DNA of 64,000 bases, from NCBI GenBank assembly GCA_937921825.1, contig CAKZVK010000073.1:52238-116237 (forward strand), given 5' to 3'. Below the pieces are notes generated by a model, which saw nothing but the letters and a program-made list of their open reading frames with translations, did not search any database and was not told where the DNA came from. This stretch comes from an uncultured Saprospiraceae bacterium (GTDB lineage: Bacteria > Bacteroidota > Bacteroidia > Chitinophagales > Saprospiraceae). Shown one piece after another: positions 53,745 to 62,857 of this stretch. A program made the position numbers and the translations under genes. The first letter of the stretch is position 1. Each line of letters begins with the position of its first letter.

Positions 53745-55277
53745 TTGAAAAAGATAGATAAACTCATATTACTGGATTTCATTCCTCCTTATTTGATAGC
53801 CTTCTTTGTCGCAGAATTTGTGTTGGTGATGCAATTTCTGTGGAAATACATAGATGAAATCGTCGGAAAAGGGATTTCATTAGGGGTATTGCTAGAGTTA
53901 ATCTTCTACTTTGCTGTGAGGATTATTCCAGAAGCGGTACCTGTCACTATATTAATCGCCTCGGTGATGGTTTTCGGTAATCTAGCAGAGAAATATGAGC
54001 TTTCCAGCATGAAATCAGCAGGTATCTCGCTGACTAGGATCATGTTAGCTGGGGTACTGCTGGCATTTTTAACCAGTCTTTTCTCGCTATTTGCCTCTAA
54101 TTATCTCAAACCAAGAGCTAATTATAAGTTTTTCAAGCGCTTTCTGTCGGTTAGAAAACAAGACGCATCACTCAATATAGAGGAAGGTGTCTTCTCTTAT
54201 GACTTTAAGAACTTTACTATCCGAGTAGGAGAGAAGGATAAAGATGGCGAGGGCATTCAAGATATCCTGATCTACGACAACTCAGATAGCGATAAGAAGA
54301 AACTCAATATGCTAGTGGCCAATGATGGTCGCATGTACTCACCCCCTGAATCAGAACTCTTTGTAATGGACCTCAATGATGGAGAGCAATATAGAGAACT
54401 GAATAATACCAAGAAGAAAGATTCTAAAGCCTTCATTCGTACCAAGTTCAAATCCTGGACGAAAGTCTTTGATATGTCTGACTTCGATTTTCAAGCGGCC
54501 AATCTTAATTCCTCCCGAAAGAAATTCGACTTACTCAACTCTAAACAGCTGAAGATGGGTATCGATTCCTTTGAAAGAAAAAAAGCAGAAAACCTTCAGA
54601 GCAACTTCTATAATCATTCTGGCATTCTAGACATAGAGGAGCAAGTAGAAGAGGAGGAAGATAAATCAAAAGAACAGATAACCCTTCCGAAGAAGGTCTC
54701 TGAAGCCATAGCAAAAAAAGACAAACAAGTCAAAGACAATAAATCCAGAGCAAAACAAAGAGAACCAAGACAGCAGCTCGAAGAATACTCTCTAGATACC
54801 CTAAGCAGTCTGATCTATACCTTTAAAGAATCTGATGCGAAGTCTATCGCAAGGTCTACAAAATACCTTTCTGACAAAAAAGAAGAAAAGGTCAGTTACA
54901 CCTTAAGAGAAGATAGATCATTTACATATACTAAAAGCCGTTATACTCTAAGATTACATCAGATGTACAGCTGGGCACTCATCTGTATCGTCTTCTTATT
55001 CATAGGTGCGCCGCTAGGGAGTATCGTCAAGAAAGGGGGCTATGGCTATCCCTTACTTATTGCTATCGTATTCTTTATGACCTTCATCGTGCTCAATATA
55101 ATGGGTGAGAAACTTAATAAAACAGGGCAACTAACAGCTATACTTGCTGCATGGCTACCAAACCTAGTCTTGATTCCCTTTGCAATATTTATTAGCTACA
55201 AAGCTCTGAATGATTCTGATTTTAAAGGAGTGAAAGCCTTTACTGGTAAGCTTCTGTCTAGATTTAAGTCGGGATAG
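53745..55277 (+). CDS. LptF/LptG family lipopolysaccharide export permease
   Basis: Inner-membrane permease of the LptB2FG transporter, which lifts lipopolysaccharide from the inner membrane toward the outer membrane. Three N-terminal helices (FIPPYLIAFFVAEFVLVMQF, then LGVLLELIFYFAVRIIPEAV, then about 95-118) are followed by a periplasmic beta-jellyroll (about 125-270). A long Lys/Glu-rich stretch comes next (about 290-360), and three C-terminal helices from about 405. The charged stretch is an insertion relative to E. coli LptF or LptG, common in Bacteroidota. LptF and LptG cannot be told apart here. The start is a TTG at 53745; no ATG or GTG lies close. The end overlaps the convergent yigZ gene by 14 nt. 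Confidence 0.92.
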   Translation: MKKIDKLILLDFIPPYLIAFFVAEFVLVMQFLWKYIDEIVGKGISLGVLLELIFYFAVRIIPEAVPVTILIASVMVFGNLAEKYELSSMKSAGISLTRIMLAGVLLAFLTSLFSLFASNYLKPRANYKFFKRFLSVRKQDASLNIEEGVFSYDFKNFTIRVGEKDKDGEGIQDILIYDNSDSDKKKLNMLVANDGRMYSPPESELFVMDLNDGEQYRELNNTKKKDSKAFIRTKFKSWTKVFDMSDFDFQAANLNSSRKKFDLLNSKQLKMGIDSFERKKAENLQSNFYNHSGILDIEEQVEEEEDKSKEQITLPKKVSEAIAKKDKQVKDNKSRAKQREPRQQLEEYSLDTLSSLIYTFKESDAKSIARSTKYLSDKKEEKVSYTLREDRSFTYTKSRYTLRLHQMYSWALICIVFLFIGAPLGSIVKKGGYGYPLLIAIVFFMTFIVLNIMGEKLNKTGQLTAILAAWLPNLVLIPFAIFISYKALNDSDFKGVKAFTGKLLSRFKSG

Positions 55278-55905
55278 AGAATCGGACACCTGGCACCTCT
55301 GTGTCGTCCTCTATATCTTGGAAGCTACGCTTGAGTAGTTTAGCCTTGATGTTTGTTACACAAGCTTCTACTTCAGATTTGTTTATCTCTAGACTTAAGT
55401 TGGGATTCTGAGCCAGGTCTTTCTTTATGATCTTATAGTCTAATTGCTTCAGCACATTCATTAAGGTGCCCATGACACTGTAGTCAAAAGAAATCACTAG
55501 AACCTCTGTCTCATATTTGGTAATGATCTGAGCGGATTCCACAGCATATTTAGTGGCGAGCTTATAGGCATTTATAAGTCCAGAAACTCCTAGTTTAGTA
55601 CCACCAAAATATCGAACCACAACACAACCTACATCTACCAGTTCTGCACTGAGTAACTGATTAAGTATAGGTTTGCCAGCACTGCCTGAGGGTTCCCCAT
55701 CATCACTAGATCGGCTGAGTCCTGTTCTAAGTCTAAAAGCAGGACAATGATGTCTGGCTTTGAGATGTAGACTTTTGAGTTCCGTTATCTTTTCTGCTAG
55801 CTCTTCCTCGGTAGTCATCGGAAATAAATAGGCTATAAACTTTGATCCTCGATCTTTGAATTCTGCTTCTACCTCTGTTTCTATAGTCCTGTAATCATCT
55901 GCCAT
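55264..55905 (-). CDS. yigZ: YigZ/IMPACT family protein
   Basis: A 213-residue protein with an IMPACT domain (about 1-120; HHCPAFRLRTGLSRSSDDGE and PSGSAGKPIL) and a C-terminal DUF1949 domain with an EF-G domain IV-like fold (about 135-200). The eukaryotic relative regulates the kinase GCN2. In bacteria the role is unclear, and ribosome or elongation-factor-like binding has been suggested. It follows the transporter gene with a one-base TAATG stop/start overlap, so the two are translated together. Confidence 0.93.
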   Translation of the reverse strand: MADDYRTIETEVEAEFKDRGSKFIAYLFPMTTEEELAEKITELKSLHLKARHHCPAFRLRTGLSRSSDDGEPSGSAGKPILNQLLSAELVDVGCVVVRYFGGTKLGVSGLINAYKLATKYAVESAQIITKYETEVLVISFDYSVMGTLMNVLKQLDYKIIKKDLAQNPNLSLEINKSEVEACVTNIKAKLLKRSFQDIEDDTEVPGVRFSIPT

Positions 55906-56726
55906 TATCGAGAGATTAGCATGACAGCCAGTATGGCCAATAAGAGCCCTGCCTTATTCCAACCATTCAGTCTTTCCTTAAACAAAAATAAACCCACAAG
56001 GGCCGTAAAGAAGATAACCCCTACATTATTAAGTGGGAACAGTACCGAGCCTTCCCATCCATCTGCGAGGCCTTTCATGATAAGATAGATCGTAAAGAAA
56101 TTGGGAATTCCAATAGCTACACCTCCTAAGAAATCTCGTGAAGTAAAGTTGAACTTCCTAGTGACTAATAAAAACAAAATACCCCAGCAGCCCGCCATCA
56201 GAAATAAGTTAGAGGTAAAGGCTAGACCAGCATCTTGTACCTTGCCAGATTCTTGAGCATAGAAAAGAACCATCTCTATCAGACCACTACCAAAAAATAC
56301 TAGCAGTGGCCAGTACCAATACTTCTTCATAACAGCAAGCATCTCTGTGTCTTTAGAAGAGGTGTAATTAATCAAGACAATAGCTATAAGGGTCAGAACT
56401 ATGGCTAGATATTTTAGAGCTGTACCTTCTTCATGGAAGATAGCAAGGCCTAATATTACGGGAGCAACTAAGGACAACTTTTGAAATACTGAGGTTATAA
56501 TCATCCCTACTTTCTGAATAGTGTAAGCATTCACATTAAAGAAGAGAATAAAAGTCAAGCTCAAAAAAGCTGCATAGGGAAACCACGTTTTCTGAAAGCT
56601 ATCTAGATTCATGGTCGGCTCACCATAGAGTAATGAACCTACGGTAAAACAGGTAAAGTAATTCACGATTATCGCCTGTAAGTTTCTTACACCGTAGGAA
56701 GGAAACAATCTGAAGAGAATTGTCAA
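55905..56726 (-). CDS. EamA/DMT-type transporter, true start probably upstream
   Basis: An inner-membrane protein of the drug/metabolite transporter superfamily with about nine membrane helices in the reported frame. The conserved repeat layout is visible in TSVFQKLSLVAPVILGLAIF and FFTALVGLFLFKERLNGW near the end. The TTG at 56726 begins after what should be the first helix: the frame stays open for 16 more codons upstream (LLIVILIVCNVLLTILFRLF), and these would complete the first helix. No ATG, GTG or TTG lies in that part, only CTG, ATA and ATT codons (CTG at 56760-56762). The substrate is unknown. It is co-transcribed with yigZ. Confidence 0.85.
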   Translation of the reverse strand: MTILFRLFPSYGVRNLQAIIVNYFTCFTVGSLLYGEPTMNLDSFQKTWFPYAAFLSLTFILFFNVNAYTIQKVGMIITSVFQKLSLVAPVILGLAIFHEEGTALKYLAIVLTLIAIVLINYTSSKDTEMLAVMKKYWYWPLLVFFGSGLIEMVLFYAQESGKVQDAGLAFTSNLFLMAGCWGILFLLVTRKFNFTSRDFLGGVAIGIPNFFTIYLIMKGLADGWEGSVLFPLNNVGVIFFTALVGLFLFKERLNGWNKAGLLLAILAVMLISR

Positions 56727-56929
56727 TAAAACATTACAAACAATTAGAATTACTATTAACAGCTTATTTGATTTTTATGGTGAATAACTTAAGATTAGCC
56801 AAACAGTTATAGACTAATATTGTAGTATGATTACAGCCTCGACGCTAGTTATTGAGATATAATGTGCAAGGGTCTAGTTATCAGATACTTATAAATAAGG
56901 ATAAAATTAGTTTTTATATAGTGTCACTG

Positions 56930-56937
56930 TATATTTG
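56930..56937 (+). promoter_or_regulatory. -7 promoter element of the DUF1599 gene
   Basis: TATATTTG matches TAnnTTTG exactly; TTAG (one mismatch to TTTG) lies 19 nt upstream at 56907-56910. The predicted transcript start is only about 10 nt before the TTG start codon. Confidence 0.5.
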
Positions 56938-56951
56938 CCAAAAATAGTTAA

Positions 56952-57494
56952 TTGAGTAAGACAGATTCCCAATACGATAAAGTTATCTCAGCCTGTAAGC
57001 AGATTTTTGATCTAAAGACCAAAGATTATGGTACTGCATGGAGGATACTCAGACCGTCGTCACTGACGGATCAGATCTTTATAAAAGCCTCACGTATTAG
57101 AAGCATTCAAGAAAAAGAAACCAAGCAGGTAGATGAAGGTATCGAAGACGAATTCGTTGGAATAATCAATTACAGTATCATGGCGATGATACAATTAGAT
57201 CATCCGACGACCAATGGTAAATACGAGATGGAAGCTGAAAGAGCTATAGAATTATATAAACAATACGCAGCAGAGACCAAGTCTTTGATGCAAAAGAAAA
57301 ACCATGATTATGGTGAAGCATGGAGAGACATGCGAGTAAGTAGCATCACAGATCTGATCCTCATGAAAATATTAAGGATAAAGCAGATCGAAGAAAATGA
57401 AGGGAAGACCCTCATTTCTGAAGGCCTCAAAGCCAACTATCAAGACATACTCAACTATGCTGCTTTTGCACTTATCCTCATAGCCGAACAATAA
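56952..57494 (+). CDS. DUF1599 protein with two tandem domains
   Basis: A 180-residue soluble protein with two copies of one domain. Copy one has KTKDYGTAWRILRPSSLTDQ (about 22-41); copy two has KNHDYGEAWRDMRVSSITDL (about 115-134). Each is followed by a helix with K-x-x-R-I and a later NY-x-x-x-A helix. DUF1599 is also described as a nucleotide-modification-associated domain. Its DYGxAW and later acidic residues are conserved, but the activity is not established. The start is a TTG; no ATG is in frame. It lies 37 nt before the DoxX-like gene, a pairing often seen in the phylum. Confidence 0.9.
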   Translation: MSKTDSQYDKVISACKQIFDLKTKDYGTAWRILRPSSLTDQIFIKASRIRSIQEKETKQVDEGIEDEFVGIINYSIMAMIQLDHPTTNGKYEMEAERAIELYKQYAAETKSLMQKKNHDYGEAWRDMRVSSITDLILMKILRIKQIEENEGKTLISEGLKANYQDILNYAAFALILIAEQ

Positions 57495-57531
57495 TAGAAA
57501 TAACAGTACCCACAACTTAAATTTTAGCTTT

Positions 57532-59061
57532 ATGACTTTGACCACCTTACTTATCAGAATCGGAATCGCATCAGTCATTTTGACTCTGTTGATGTACTTT
57601 GGTATCCTCAAGACTAGAAGGGTATACAATGCCGATACTCTCAATACAGAAAATGATTTCAAGCGACCGATGAACTTACTCATGAGTTTATTTCAGAACT
57701 TTTGTGGTGTTCTCTTTTTATTCTCTGGTTGGGTAAAAGCAGTAGATCCGCTAGGTACGGCCTATAAGATGGAGCAATATTTTGCAGAGTTTGAAAGCAC
57801 TTTTGCGGCGACTTGGATGAATTTCTTAGCACCACTATTTCCATTTCTATCGAAGTATGCTATTGGATTTTCAGTAGCTATGATCGTCTTAGAAATCATC
57901 CTCGGACTTATGCTCATCATGGGAATGCGTGCAAAATTTACAGCATGGGCATTCTTCTTACTTGTGGCCTTCTTTACCTTCTTGACAGGATTTACTTACC
58001 TCACAGGATATGTGCCTAATGGTGGTAACTTCTTTGACTTTGGTAGCTGGGCAGAATATGATAAGAATAACATGAAAGTAACCGACTGCGGTTGTTTTGG
58101 AGACTTTATAAAACTAGAACCCTACACTTCTTTCCTTAAGGATGTATTTCTTTTGATCCCTGCTATATTCTTTCTTTTCAGAAGTAAGACTATGCATCAG
58201 ATGTTCAATAAGCCAGCTAGAGCAGGTATTATAGGACTATCTACTGTAGGGCTCTTTGTCTATTGTATAAGTAATTTTTCTTGGGATATACCTCATGCAG
58301 ACTTTAGACCTTTTAATGTCGGTAAGGATGTCAGAACCCAAAAGCAGATAGAGCAAGATGCTCAAGGGGAAGTAAAAATCACGGATTGGAAATTAAAGCA
58401 CAACGAGAACGGACAGGAAATCACCATCTCAAATAGTGAGTATCTAGGCAACTACAAAAAGTACAAAGGCGTCTACAAAGTAATCGATCAGATAAAATCT
58501 GAACCTTCTATTCCTATTACAAAGATCAGTGACTTTACTATCGAAGATGCTGATGGGAATGATCTTACAGACAATATCCTTCAGGAGAGCGGTCCGAGCT
58601 TACTCATCGTCAACTACAAGCTCAAAGGAGGAGAGGCAGTAGAGAAAACCAGAATAGTTAGAGACTCACTCTGGAAAGTCGATACTCTAGATAATAATGT
58701 AGAGAACATTGTCAAGACTTTTGATAGAGTAGTGGAGCGCACAGAAACTTATAAGGACTATATCTGGGACGCAGGCTATCTTGAAAAGCACAAAAAGCTA
58801 AAACCCTTTACAGATGCTGCCAAGCAAAAAGGTCTACCCGTAACTATGGCCATAGGTGGTGCTGATGAAATGCAAATCAAAGACTTCAATGAAGACACTG
58901 GACTGAATCTTAAGTATGGAATGGCCGATGATATACTATTGAAGACTATAGTCAGATCAAACCCAGGAGTAGTTTTGATGAAAGATGGAAAAATCATAGA
59001 CAAGTGGCATATCAGTAAGTTACCAGACTTCAATGAAGTTTCTAAAGCCTATCTAAACTAG
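57532..59061 (+). CDS. DoxX-like membrane protein with degenerate thioredoxin-like C-terminal domain
   Basis: A 509-residue protein. The N-terminal half has about six membrane helices of the DoxX/MauE type (conserved FSGWVKAVDPLGTAYKMEQY, and VTDCGCFGDFI with a Cys-x-Cys pair). The C-terminal half (about 260-505) is soluble and ends in a thioredoxin-like part (VTMAIGGADEMQIKDF, then NPGVVLMKDGKIIDKW). I see no CxxC at the place where a redox site would be expected, so this domain may bind rather than oxidise. The MauE-like Cys pair suggests a role in disulphide or quinone redox chemistry at the inner membrane. It is probably co-transcribed with the DUF1599 gene. The function is inferred from fold only. 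Confidence 0.85.
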   Translation: MTLTTLLIRIGIASVILTLLMYFGILKTRRVYNADTLNTENDFKRPMNLLMSLFQNFCGVLFLFSGWVKAVDPLGTAYKMEQYFAEFESTFAATWMNFLAPLFPFLSKYAIGFSVAMIVLEIILGLMLIMGMRAKFTAWAFFLLVAFFTFLTGFTYLTGYVPNGGNFFDFGSWAEYDKNNMKVTDCGCFGDFIKLEPYTSFLKDVFLLIPAIFFLFRSKTMHQMFNKPARAGIIGLSTVGLFVYCISNFSWDIPHADFRPFNVGKDVRTQKQIEQDAQGEVKITDWKLKHNENGQEITISNSEYLGNYKKYKGVYKVIDQIKSEPSIPITKISDFTIEDADGNDLTDNILQESGPSLLIVNYKLKGGEAVEKTRIVRDSLWKVDTLDNNVENIVKTFDRVVERTETYKDYIWDAGYLEKHKKLKPFTDAAKQKGLPVTMAIGGADEMQIKDFNEDTGLNLKYGMADDILLKTIVRSNPGVVLMKDGKIIDKWHISKLPDFNEVSKAYLN

Positions 59062-59221
59062 GCTAGCTATAAACAGAGGATAAAAAAGACAGATAGCAGC
59101 CATTATTCAAGTCTACGAATCAGGATGTAGAGCCCTTGTAGTAAGGTACATACTTCTTGTAGTAGTGGGGATTAAGTGCAGAGAAGCCAAAATTGGTCTT
59201 AGTAGTACTATGACCAACTCA

Positions 59222-59578
59222 ATGAAAAATATAATAACTCCTTTTGTAGCTCTTATTCTAACAGCTTCTACAGTATTTGCTAGTACAACGCCTGAGGTAA
59301 TTATTTCTAACAATTATATAGAAGTTATCAATCTTGGCGCTGAAGACTTTTTTACTGCCGCGGAGTTCAATTCTAAAGACAACTTAGCGTTCACAACTAC
59401 TAAAGAGATTACCTTAGTTCAGATCTACAACGAAGATGGGGACATGGAATTTCAATTGCCAGTAAGGTCAAAAGACATAGAAATAAGTATGAACCTTTTT
59501 GCTTTTGGAGAGTACAAATTGGGATTTATATTCGAAGGTCAATCAGACATCCATTTTACTCAAGTGAAAATTAAATAA
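59222..59578 (+). CDS. Small secreted protein, 118 aa, unknown function
   Basis: The ATG at 59222 gives a signal peptide (MKNIITPFVALILTASTVFA) and a mature part of about 98 residues rich in beta-strand pattern (VIISNNYIEVINLG, FTTTKEITLVQIYNED, YKLGFIFEG). An ATG at 59210 would add four residues. The mature part ends DIHFTQVKIK, which resembles the last strands of a T9SS sorting domain, but it is too short to be sure. No family is recognised. It is flanked by a terminator and convergent with rarA. Confidence 0.65.
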   Translation: MKNIITPFVALILTASTVFASTTPEVIISNNYIEVINLGAEDFFTAAEFNSKDNLAFTTTKEITLVQIYNEDGDMEFQLPVRSKDIEISMNLFAFGEYKLGFIFEGQSDIHFTQVKIK

Positions 59579-59646
59579 AATAAAACTGCCTTAACATGAG
59601 GCTTAAATAAGATAGAGTATTTAAGGAAGAAGAATTAGTCACTCTT

Positions 59647-59686
59647 CGAAAAACAGGTTTCAAATATTCGGGACCTGTTTTTTTTA
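59647..59686. terminator. Terminator between the small secreted protein gene and rarA
   Basis: A 10 bp stem (59649-59658 with 59673-59682) with a 14 nt loop and a long T-run; the A-run on the left arm makes it usable from both strands. Confidence 0.8.
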
Positions 59687-59702
59687 TGCAACAATTAGAC
59701 AT

Positions 59703-60989
59703 CTAGCTTTTACTCTCGTATCCATATTTACCTTTCCATAATCGTCCTAGATAGTCTGCTAGTTTATTCTCTGCACCATTGCTACCTGGTTTGTAAAGGG
59801 CAGTGCCCTCGATACCTTCTGGTAGATACTCGTCCAAGACAAAACTATCATCATGGTCATGAGCATAATTATAGTCCTTACCATAGGACAGTTCTTTCAT
59901 CAGCTCAGTAGGAGCATTCCTTAGCTTTAGAGGAACTGACACATGTCCAGTTTCTCTGACTAAGGCTTGCGCTTTATTTATAGCCATATAGGCAGCGTTG
60001 CTTTTAGGGCAACCTGCTAGATAAATTGCACACTGAGACATAATGATTCTTCCCTCCGGCATTCCTATTTGATGTACAGCCTGGAAGGTATTATTTGCGA
60101 GTAGGAGAGCATTAGGATTAGCAAGTCCTATATCCTCGCTTGCAATAATGACCATTCGTCTACAGATGAACTTAGGATCTTCACCGCCTTCTATCATACG
60201 AGCTAGGTAGTAGACTGCAGCATTGGGGTCGCTGCCTCGTATTGATTTTATAAAAGCAGAAATCACATCGTAGTGCATCTCTCCACCCTTATCATAGACT
60301 GCAATATTCTTCTGTATCCGCTGCTCTACCAGCTCATTGGTAATGACGATATCTTCTGTCTTGTCAGAACTATTGACTATAAGCTCTAGAACATTGTACA
60401 GTCTACGGCCATCACCTGAACTGAATTTTAAGATGGCATCATACTCAGATACAGTGATATTGAGGTCCTTGAGATACTCATCATTGTTGATCGCTTTATC
60501 TATCATCGTGATAAGCTGCTCCTTGCCGAGTTGCTTTAGAATATAGACCTGGCATCTAGAGAGTAAGGCAGAGATGACTTCAAAAGAGGGGTTTTCTGTG
60601 GTCGCACCTATGAGGGTAACAATACCTTTTTCCACTGCGCCAAGTAAGGCATCTTGCTGAGACTTAGAAAAGCGATGGATCTCATCTATGAATAGAATAG
60701 GCGAGACCTTATTAAAAAGTGTTCGCTCTTCTGCTTTCTTTATAGCTTCTCTGACATCTTTGACACCAGAATTTATGGCGCTCAATTGAAAGAAAGGTCG
60801 GTTAGAATTATTGGCTATGATAGAAGCCAGTGTTGTCTTACCTACACCAGGTGGCCCCCATAGAATCATAGAGGGTATCCTATCTGCAGCGATGACCTTA
60901 GACAGTGCACCATTCTCACCTAAGAGTTCTTCCTGACCCACATAGTCCGATAGGGACTGAGGTCTCATTCTTTCTGCTAGAGGCTGCAT
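59703..60989 (-). CDS. rarA: Replication-associated recombination protein RarA (MgsA)
   Basis: A clamp-loader-like AAA+ ATPase that acts at stalled forks and with the single-strand-binding protein. The Walker A is WGPPGVGKTTLA, the Walker B FIDEIHRF, and sensor 1 IGATTENPSF; the C-terminal tetramerisation domain includes DPNAAVYYLARMIEGGEDP. The ATG at 60989 gives MQPLAERMRPQSLSDYVGQE, the usual N-terminus. The frame is open 28 codons upstream, but that extension would overlap the divergent alkD-like gene. The length of 428 is normal. Confidence 0.95.
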   Translation of the reverse strand: MQPLAERMRPQSLSDYVGQEELLGENGALSKVIAADRIPSMILWGPPGVGKTTLASIIANNSNRPFFQLSAINSGVKDVREAIKKAEERTLFNKVSPILFIDEIHRFSKSQQDALLGAVEKGIVTLIGATTENPSFEVISALLSRCQVYILKQLGKEQLITMIDKAINNDEYLKDLNITVSEYDAILKFSSGDGRRLYNVLELIVNSSDKTEDIVITNELVEQRIQKNIAVYDKGGEMHYDVISAFIKSIRGSDPNAAVYYLARMIEGGEDPKFICRRMVIIASEDIGLANPNALLLANNTFQAVHQIGMPEGRIIMSQCAIYLAGCPKSNAAYMAINKAQALVRETGHVSVPLKLRNAPTELMKELSYGKDYNYAHDHDDSFVLDEYLPEGIEGTALYKPGSNGAENKLADYLGRLWKGKYGYESKS

Positions 60990-61022
60990 ATCTTTAAGGT
61001 GAATAAATAAAGGTATTCTAAT

Positions 61023-61700
61023 ATGGCGACAAAGATACTTCTTGACTTCTTTACAGAAGAACTTATACTTCAAAGGAATGAGGAAGCGGCAAAAAAGATG
61101 TCAGCTTATATGAAAGACTTATTCCCTTTCTATGGTGTCAGTGCCCCTTTACGCAAAGACATGATCTCACGGCTATGGCAGACAGAAAAGAAACTCATCC
61201 ATCAGGAGATAAGGCCTCTAACCACAGCCTTGTGGAAAATGGAGAAAAGGGAATATCAGATGATAGCTCTAGACCTCTTAGGAAGAACCAAGAAGCAATT
61301 TGCCAATGAGGACCTTCCCTTTATAGAAGCGCTTATTACCACAAAATCTTGGTGGGACACGGTCGATTTCCTAGCGTCTACTATGATAGGAGAGATACTC
61401 AAAAGTGATGGTAAGCTAGCTAAGTCCAAAGCTCTTGAGTACATATCCAATCCCAATATGTGGTTACAGCGGACAGCACTCATATTCCAGCTGAAATATA
61501 AGGACCAAACGGACATAGACTTGATTTACCAACTTATCAGGCAGACTAAGGGCTCCAAAGAGTTCTTTATTAACAAAGCTTCAGGCTGGGCCCTGCGTCA
61601 ATATTCAAAATTCAACCCTAAATCAGTAGGCGACTTTATCGATTCCAATAGAGCTCATCTTGCCAGCCTAACCATTAGAGAAGGATCTAAGTATCTGTAA
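61023..61700 (+). CDS. AlkD-like DNA alkylation repair protein
   Basis: A 225-residue all-helical HEAT-like protein of the AlkD/DNA-glycosylase superfamily. The opening helices (LYPFYGVSAP-type: LFPFYGVSAPLRKDMIS) and the later TTKSWWDTVDFLASTMIGEI and NPNMWLQRTALIFQLKYK stretches are the family signatures; the Trp and Asp residues in WWDTVD are where AlkD holds the damaged base and backbone. It removes alkylated bases such as 3-methyladenine and 7-methylguanine without flipping them out. The start ATG at 61023 gives the correct N-terminus. It is divergent from rarA, and both are DNA-damage proteins, but no shared operator is visible in the 33 nt between. Confidence 0.93.
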   Translation: MATKILLDFFTEELILQRNEEAAKKMSAYMKDLFPFYGVSAPLRKDMISRLWQTEKKLIHQEIRPLTTALWKMEKREYQMIALDLLGRTKKQFANEDLPFIEALITTKSWWDTVDFLASTMIGEILKSDGKLAKSKALEYISNPNMWLQRTALIFQLKYKDQTDIDLIYQLIRQTKGSKEFFINKASGWALRQYSKFNPKSVGDFIDSNRAHLASLTIREGSKYL

Positions 61701-61752
61701 ATCAAGGGCTAACAAAATTTTTAATGATCTGAAGAAATATCACAGTCGGCTA

Positions 61753-61783
61753 TTTGATATTGCTAGAAGGTGTAGTATATTTG
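61753..61783 (+). promoter_or_regulatory. Full Bacteroidota promoter of the tRNA-Gly/tRNA-Leu unit
   Basis: TTTG at 61753-61756, 19 nt, then TATATTTG at 61776-61783. Both boxes match the TTTG / TAnnTTTG consensus exactly and the spacing is ideal. It lies 44 nt before tRNA-Gly and is the best promoter in the window. Confidence 0.8.
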
Positions 61784-61827
61784 CCATCCCTTAGGAAATA
61801 GCTCTTAGGGTTTTTTATTGAAATTAC

Positions 61828-61903
<76 letters not shown>

Positions 61904-61944
61904 CTTTTCGGATGTCTAGCATTCGAAATCCACTCTTACAAAAG

Positions 61945-62028
61945 GCCCGGGTGGTGGAATTGGTAGACACGTTGGACTTAAAATCCAATGACTTCACGGT
62001 CGTGCGGGTTCAAGTCCCGCTCCGGGTA
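61945..62028 (+). tRNA. tRNA-Leu (anticodon TAA)
   Basis: A class II tRNA with the long variable arm expected for leucine. Acceptor GCCCGGG/TCCGGGT with G-U pairs at both ends; anticodon stem TTGGA/TCCAA with loop CTTAAAA (anticodon TAA at 61979-61981); T arm GCGGG-TTCAAGT-CCCGC. The discriminator is A, and CCA is not encoded. It reads UUA and UUG and is followed by a T-rich stretch. Confidence 0.97.
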
Positions 62029-62137
62029 CTTTTTTCTTCTTCTCTAATTATACTTTAAATCAGCTTTGTAAGCTGTCTCTTAATCACGGTAAACTACCGT
62101 ATAAACTTGGGTAGTAAACTATCTAATTAGAAGACTT

Positions 62138-62791
62138 TTAGAACTGCATATCAGGCACAGACGCAGGCACGACTAACTCTCCCTTAGTTGCATCCATAAT
62201 TTCCTGTACAGTAACACCAGGTGCTTTTTCTATTAAATGAAAAGCATTATCCTTCACTTCCAATACAGCTAAATTCGTTACGATTTTGGTGACGCAGTTG
62301 ACACCGGTTAAGGGTAGAGTACACTTATCTAGTATCTTGGATTCTCCACGCTTATTGGTATGCATCATGGCGACTATTATATTCTCTGCAGAAGCTACGA
62401 GATCCATTGCGCCTCCCATACCTTTCACCATTTTACCAGGAATCTTCCAATTGGCAATATTCCCATTCTGAGCGACCTCCATTGCCCCTAATACTGTCAA
62501 CTGGACATGCTTGCCTCTGATCATGGCGAAGCTGGTGGAGCTGTCAAAATACGCTGCACCTGGCATTGCTGTAATCGTTTGTTTGCCGGCATTGATAAGA
62601 TCTGCATCTTCCTCGCCTTCATAGGGAAAGGGGCCCATACCCAGTATACCGTTCTCTGATTGGAACTCTACGTTAATCCCTTCAGGGATGTGATTAGCAA
62701 TCAAAGTTGGGATTCCTATCCCCAAATTAACGTACCAGCCATCTTGTAATTCCTGAGCTATTCTTTGTGCTATTTGATCTTTACTGAGCAT
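62138..62791 (-). CDS. scoB: 3-oxoacid CoA-transferase, subunit B
   Basis: One of two subunits of a family I CoA transferase that moves CoA between succinyl-CoA and acetoacetate (or acetate-type acids). The catalytic glutamate is in [11 protein letters not shown] (Glu46). [15 protein letters not shown] and PGAAYFDSS are also typical. The 217-residue length matches the beta subunit. Subunit A is encoded 66 nt upstream on the same strand. The acid substrate cannot be told from sequence; succinyl-CoA:3-ketoacid is the usual annotation in Bacteroidota. Confidence 0.94.
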   Translation of the reverse strand: MLSKDQIAQRIAQELQDGWYVNLGIGIPTLIANHIPEGINVEFQSENGILGMGPFPYEGEEDADLINAGKQTITAMPGAAYFDSSTSFAMIRGKHVQLTVLGAMEVAQNGNIANWKIPGKMVKGMGGAMDLVASAENIIVAMMHTNKRGESKILDKCTLPLTGVNCVTKIVTNLAVLEVKDNAFHLIEKAPGVTVQEIMDATKGELVVPASVPDMQF

Positions 62792-62857
62792 ATTTAACTT
62801 GTTGTTGACAACTAGGTGACGATAGATTTATCATCCTTCGGTTATCATTCATTTATC

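Noticed and set aside
60990..61073. A 28-codon upstream extension of rarA
   Set aside because: It overlaps the well-supported AlkD-like start at 61023 and does not resemble the family N-terminus.
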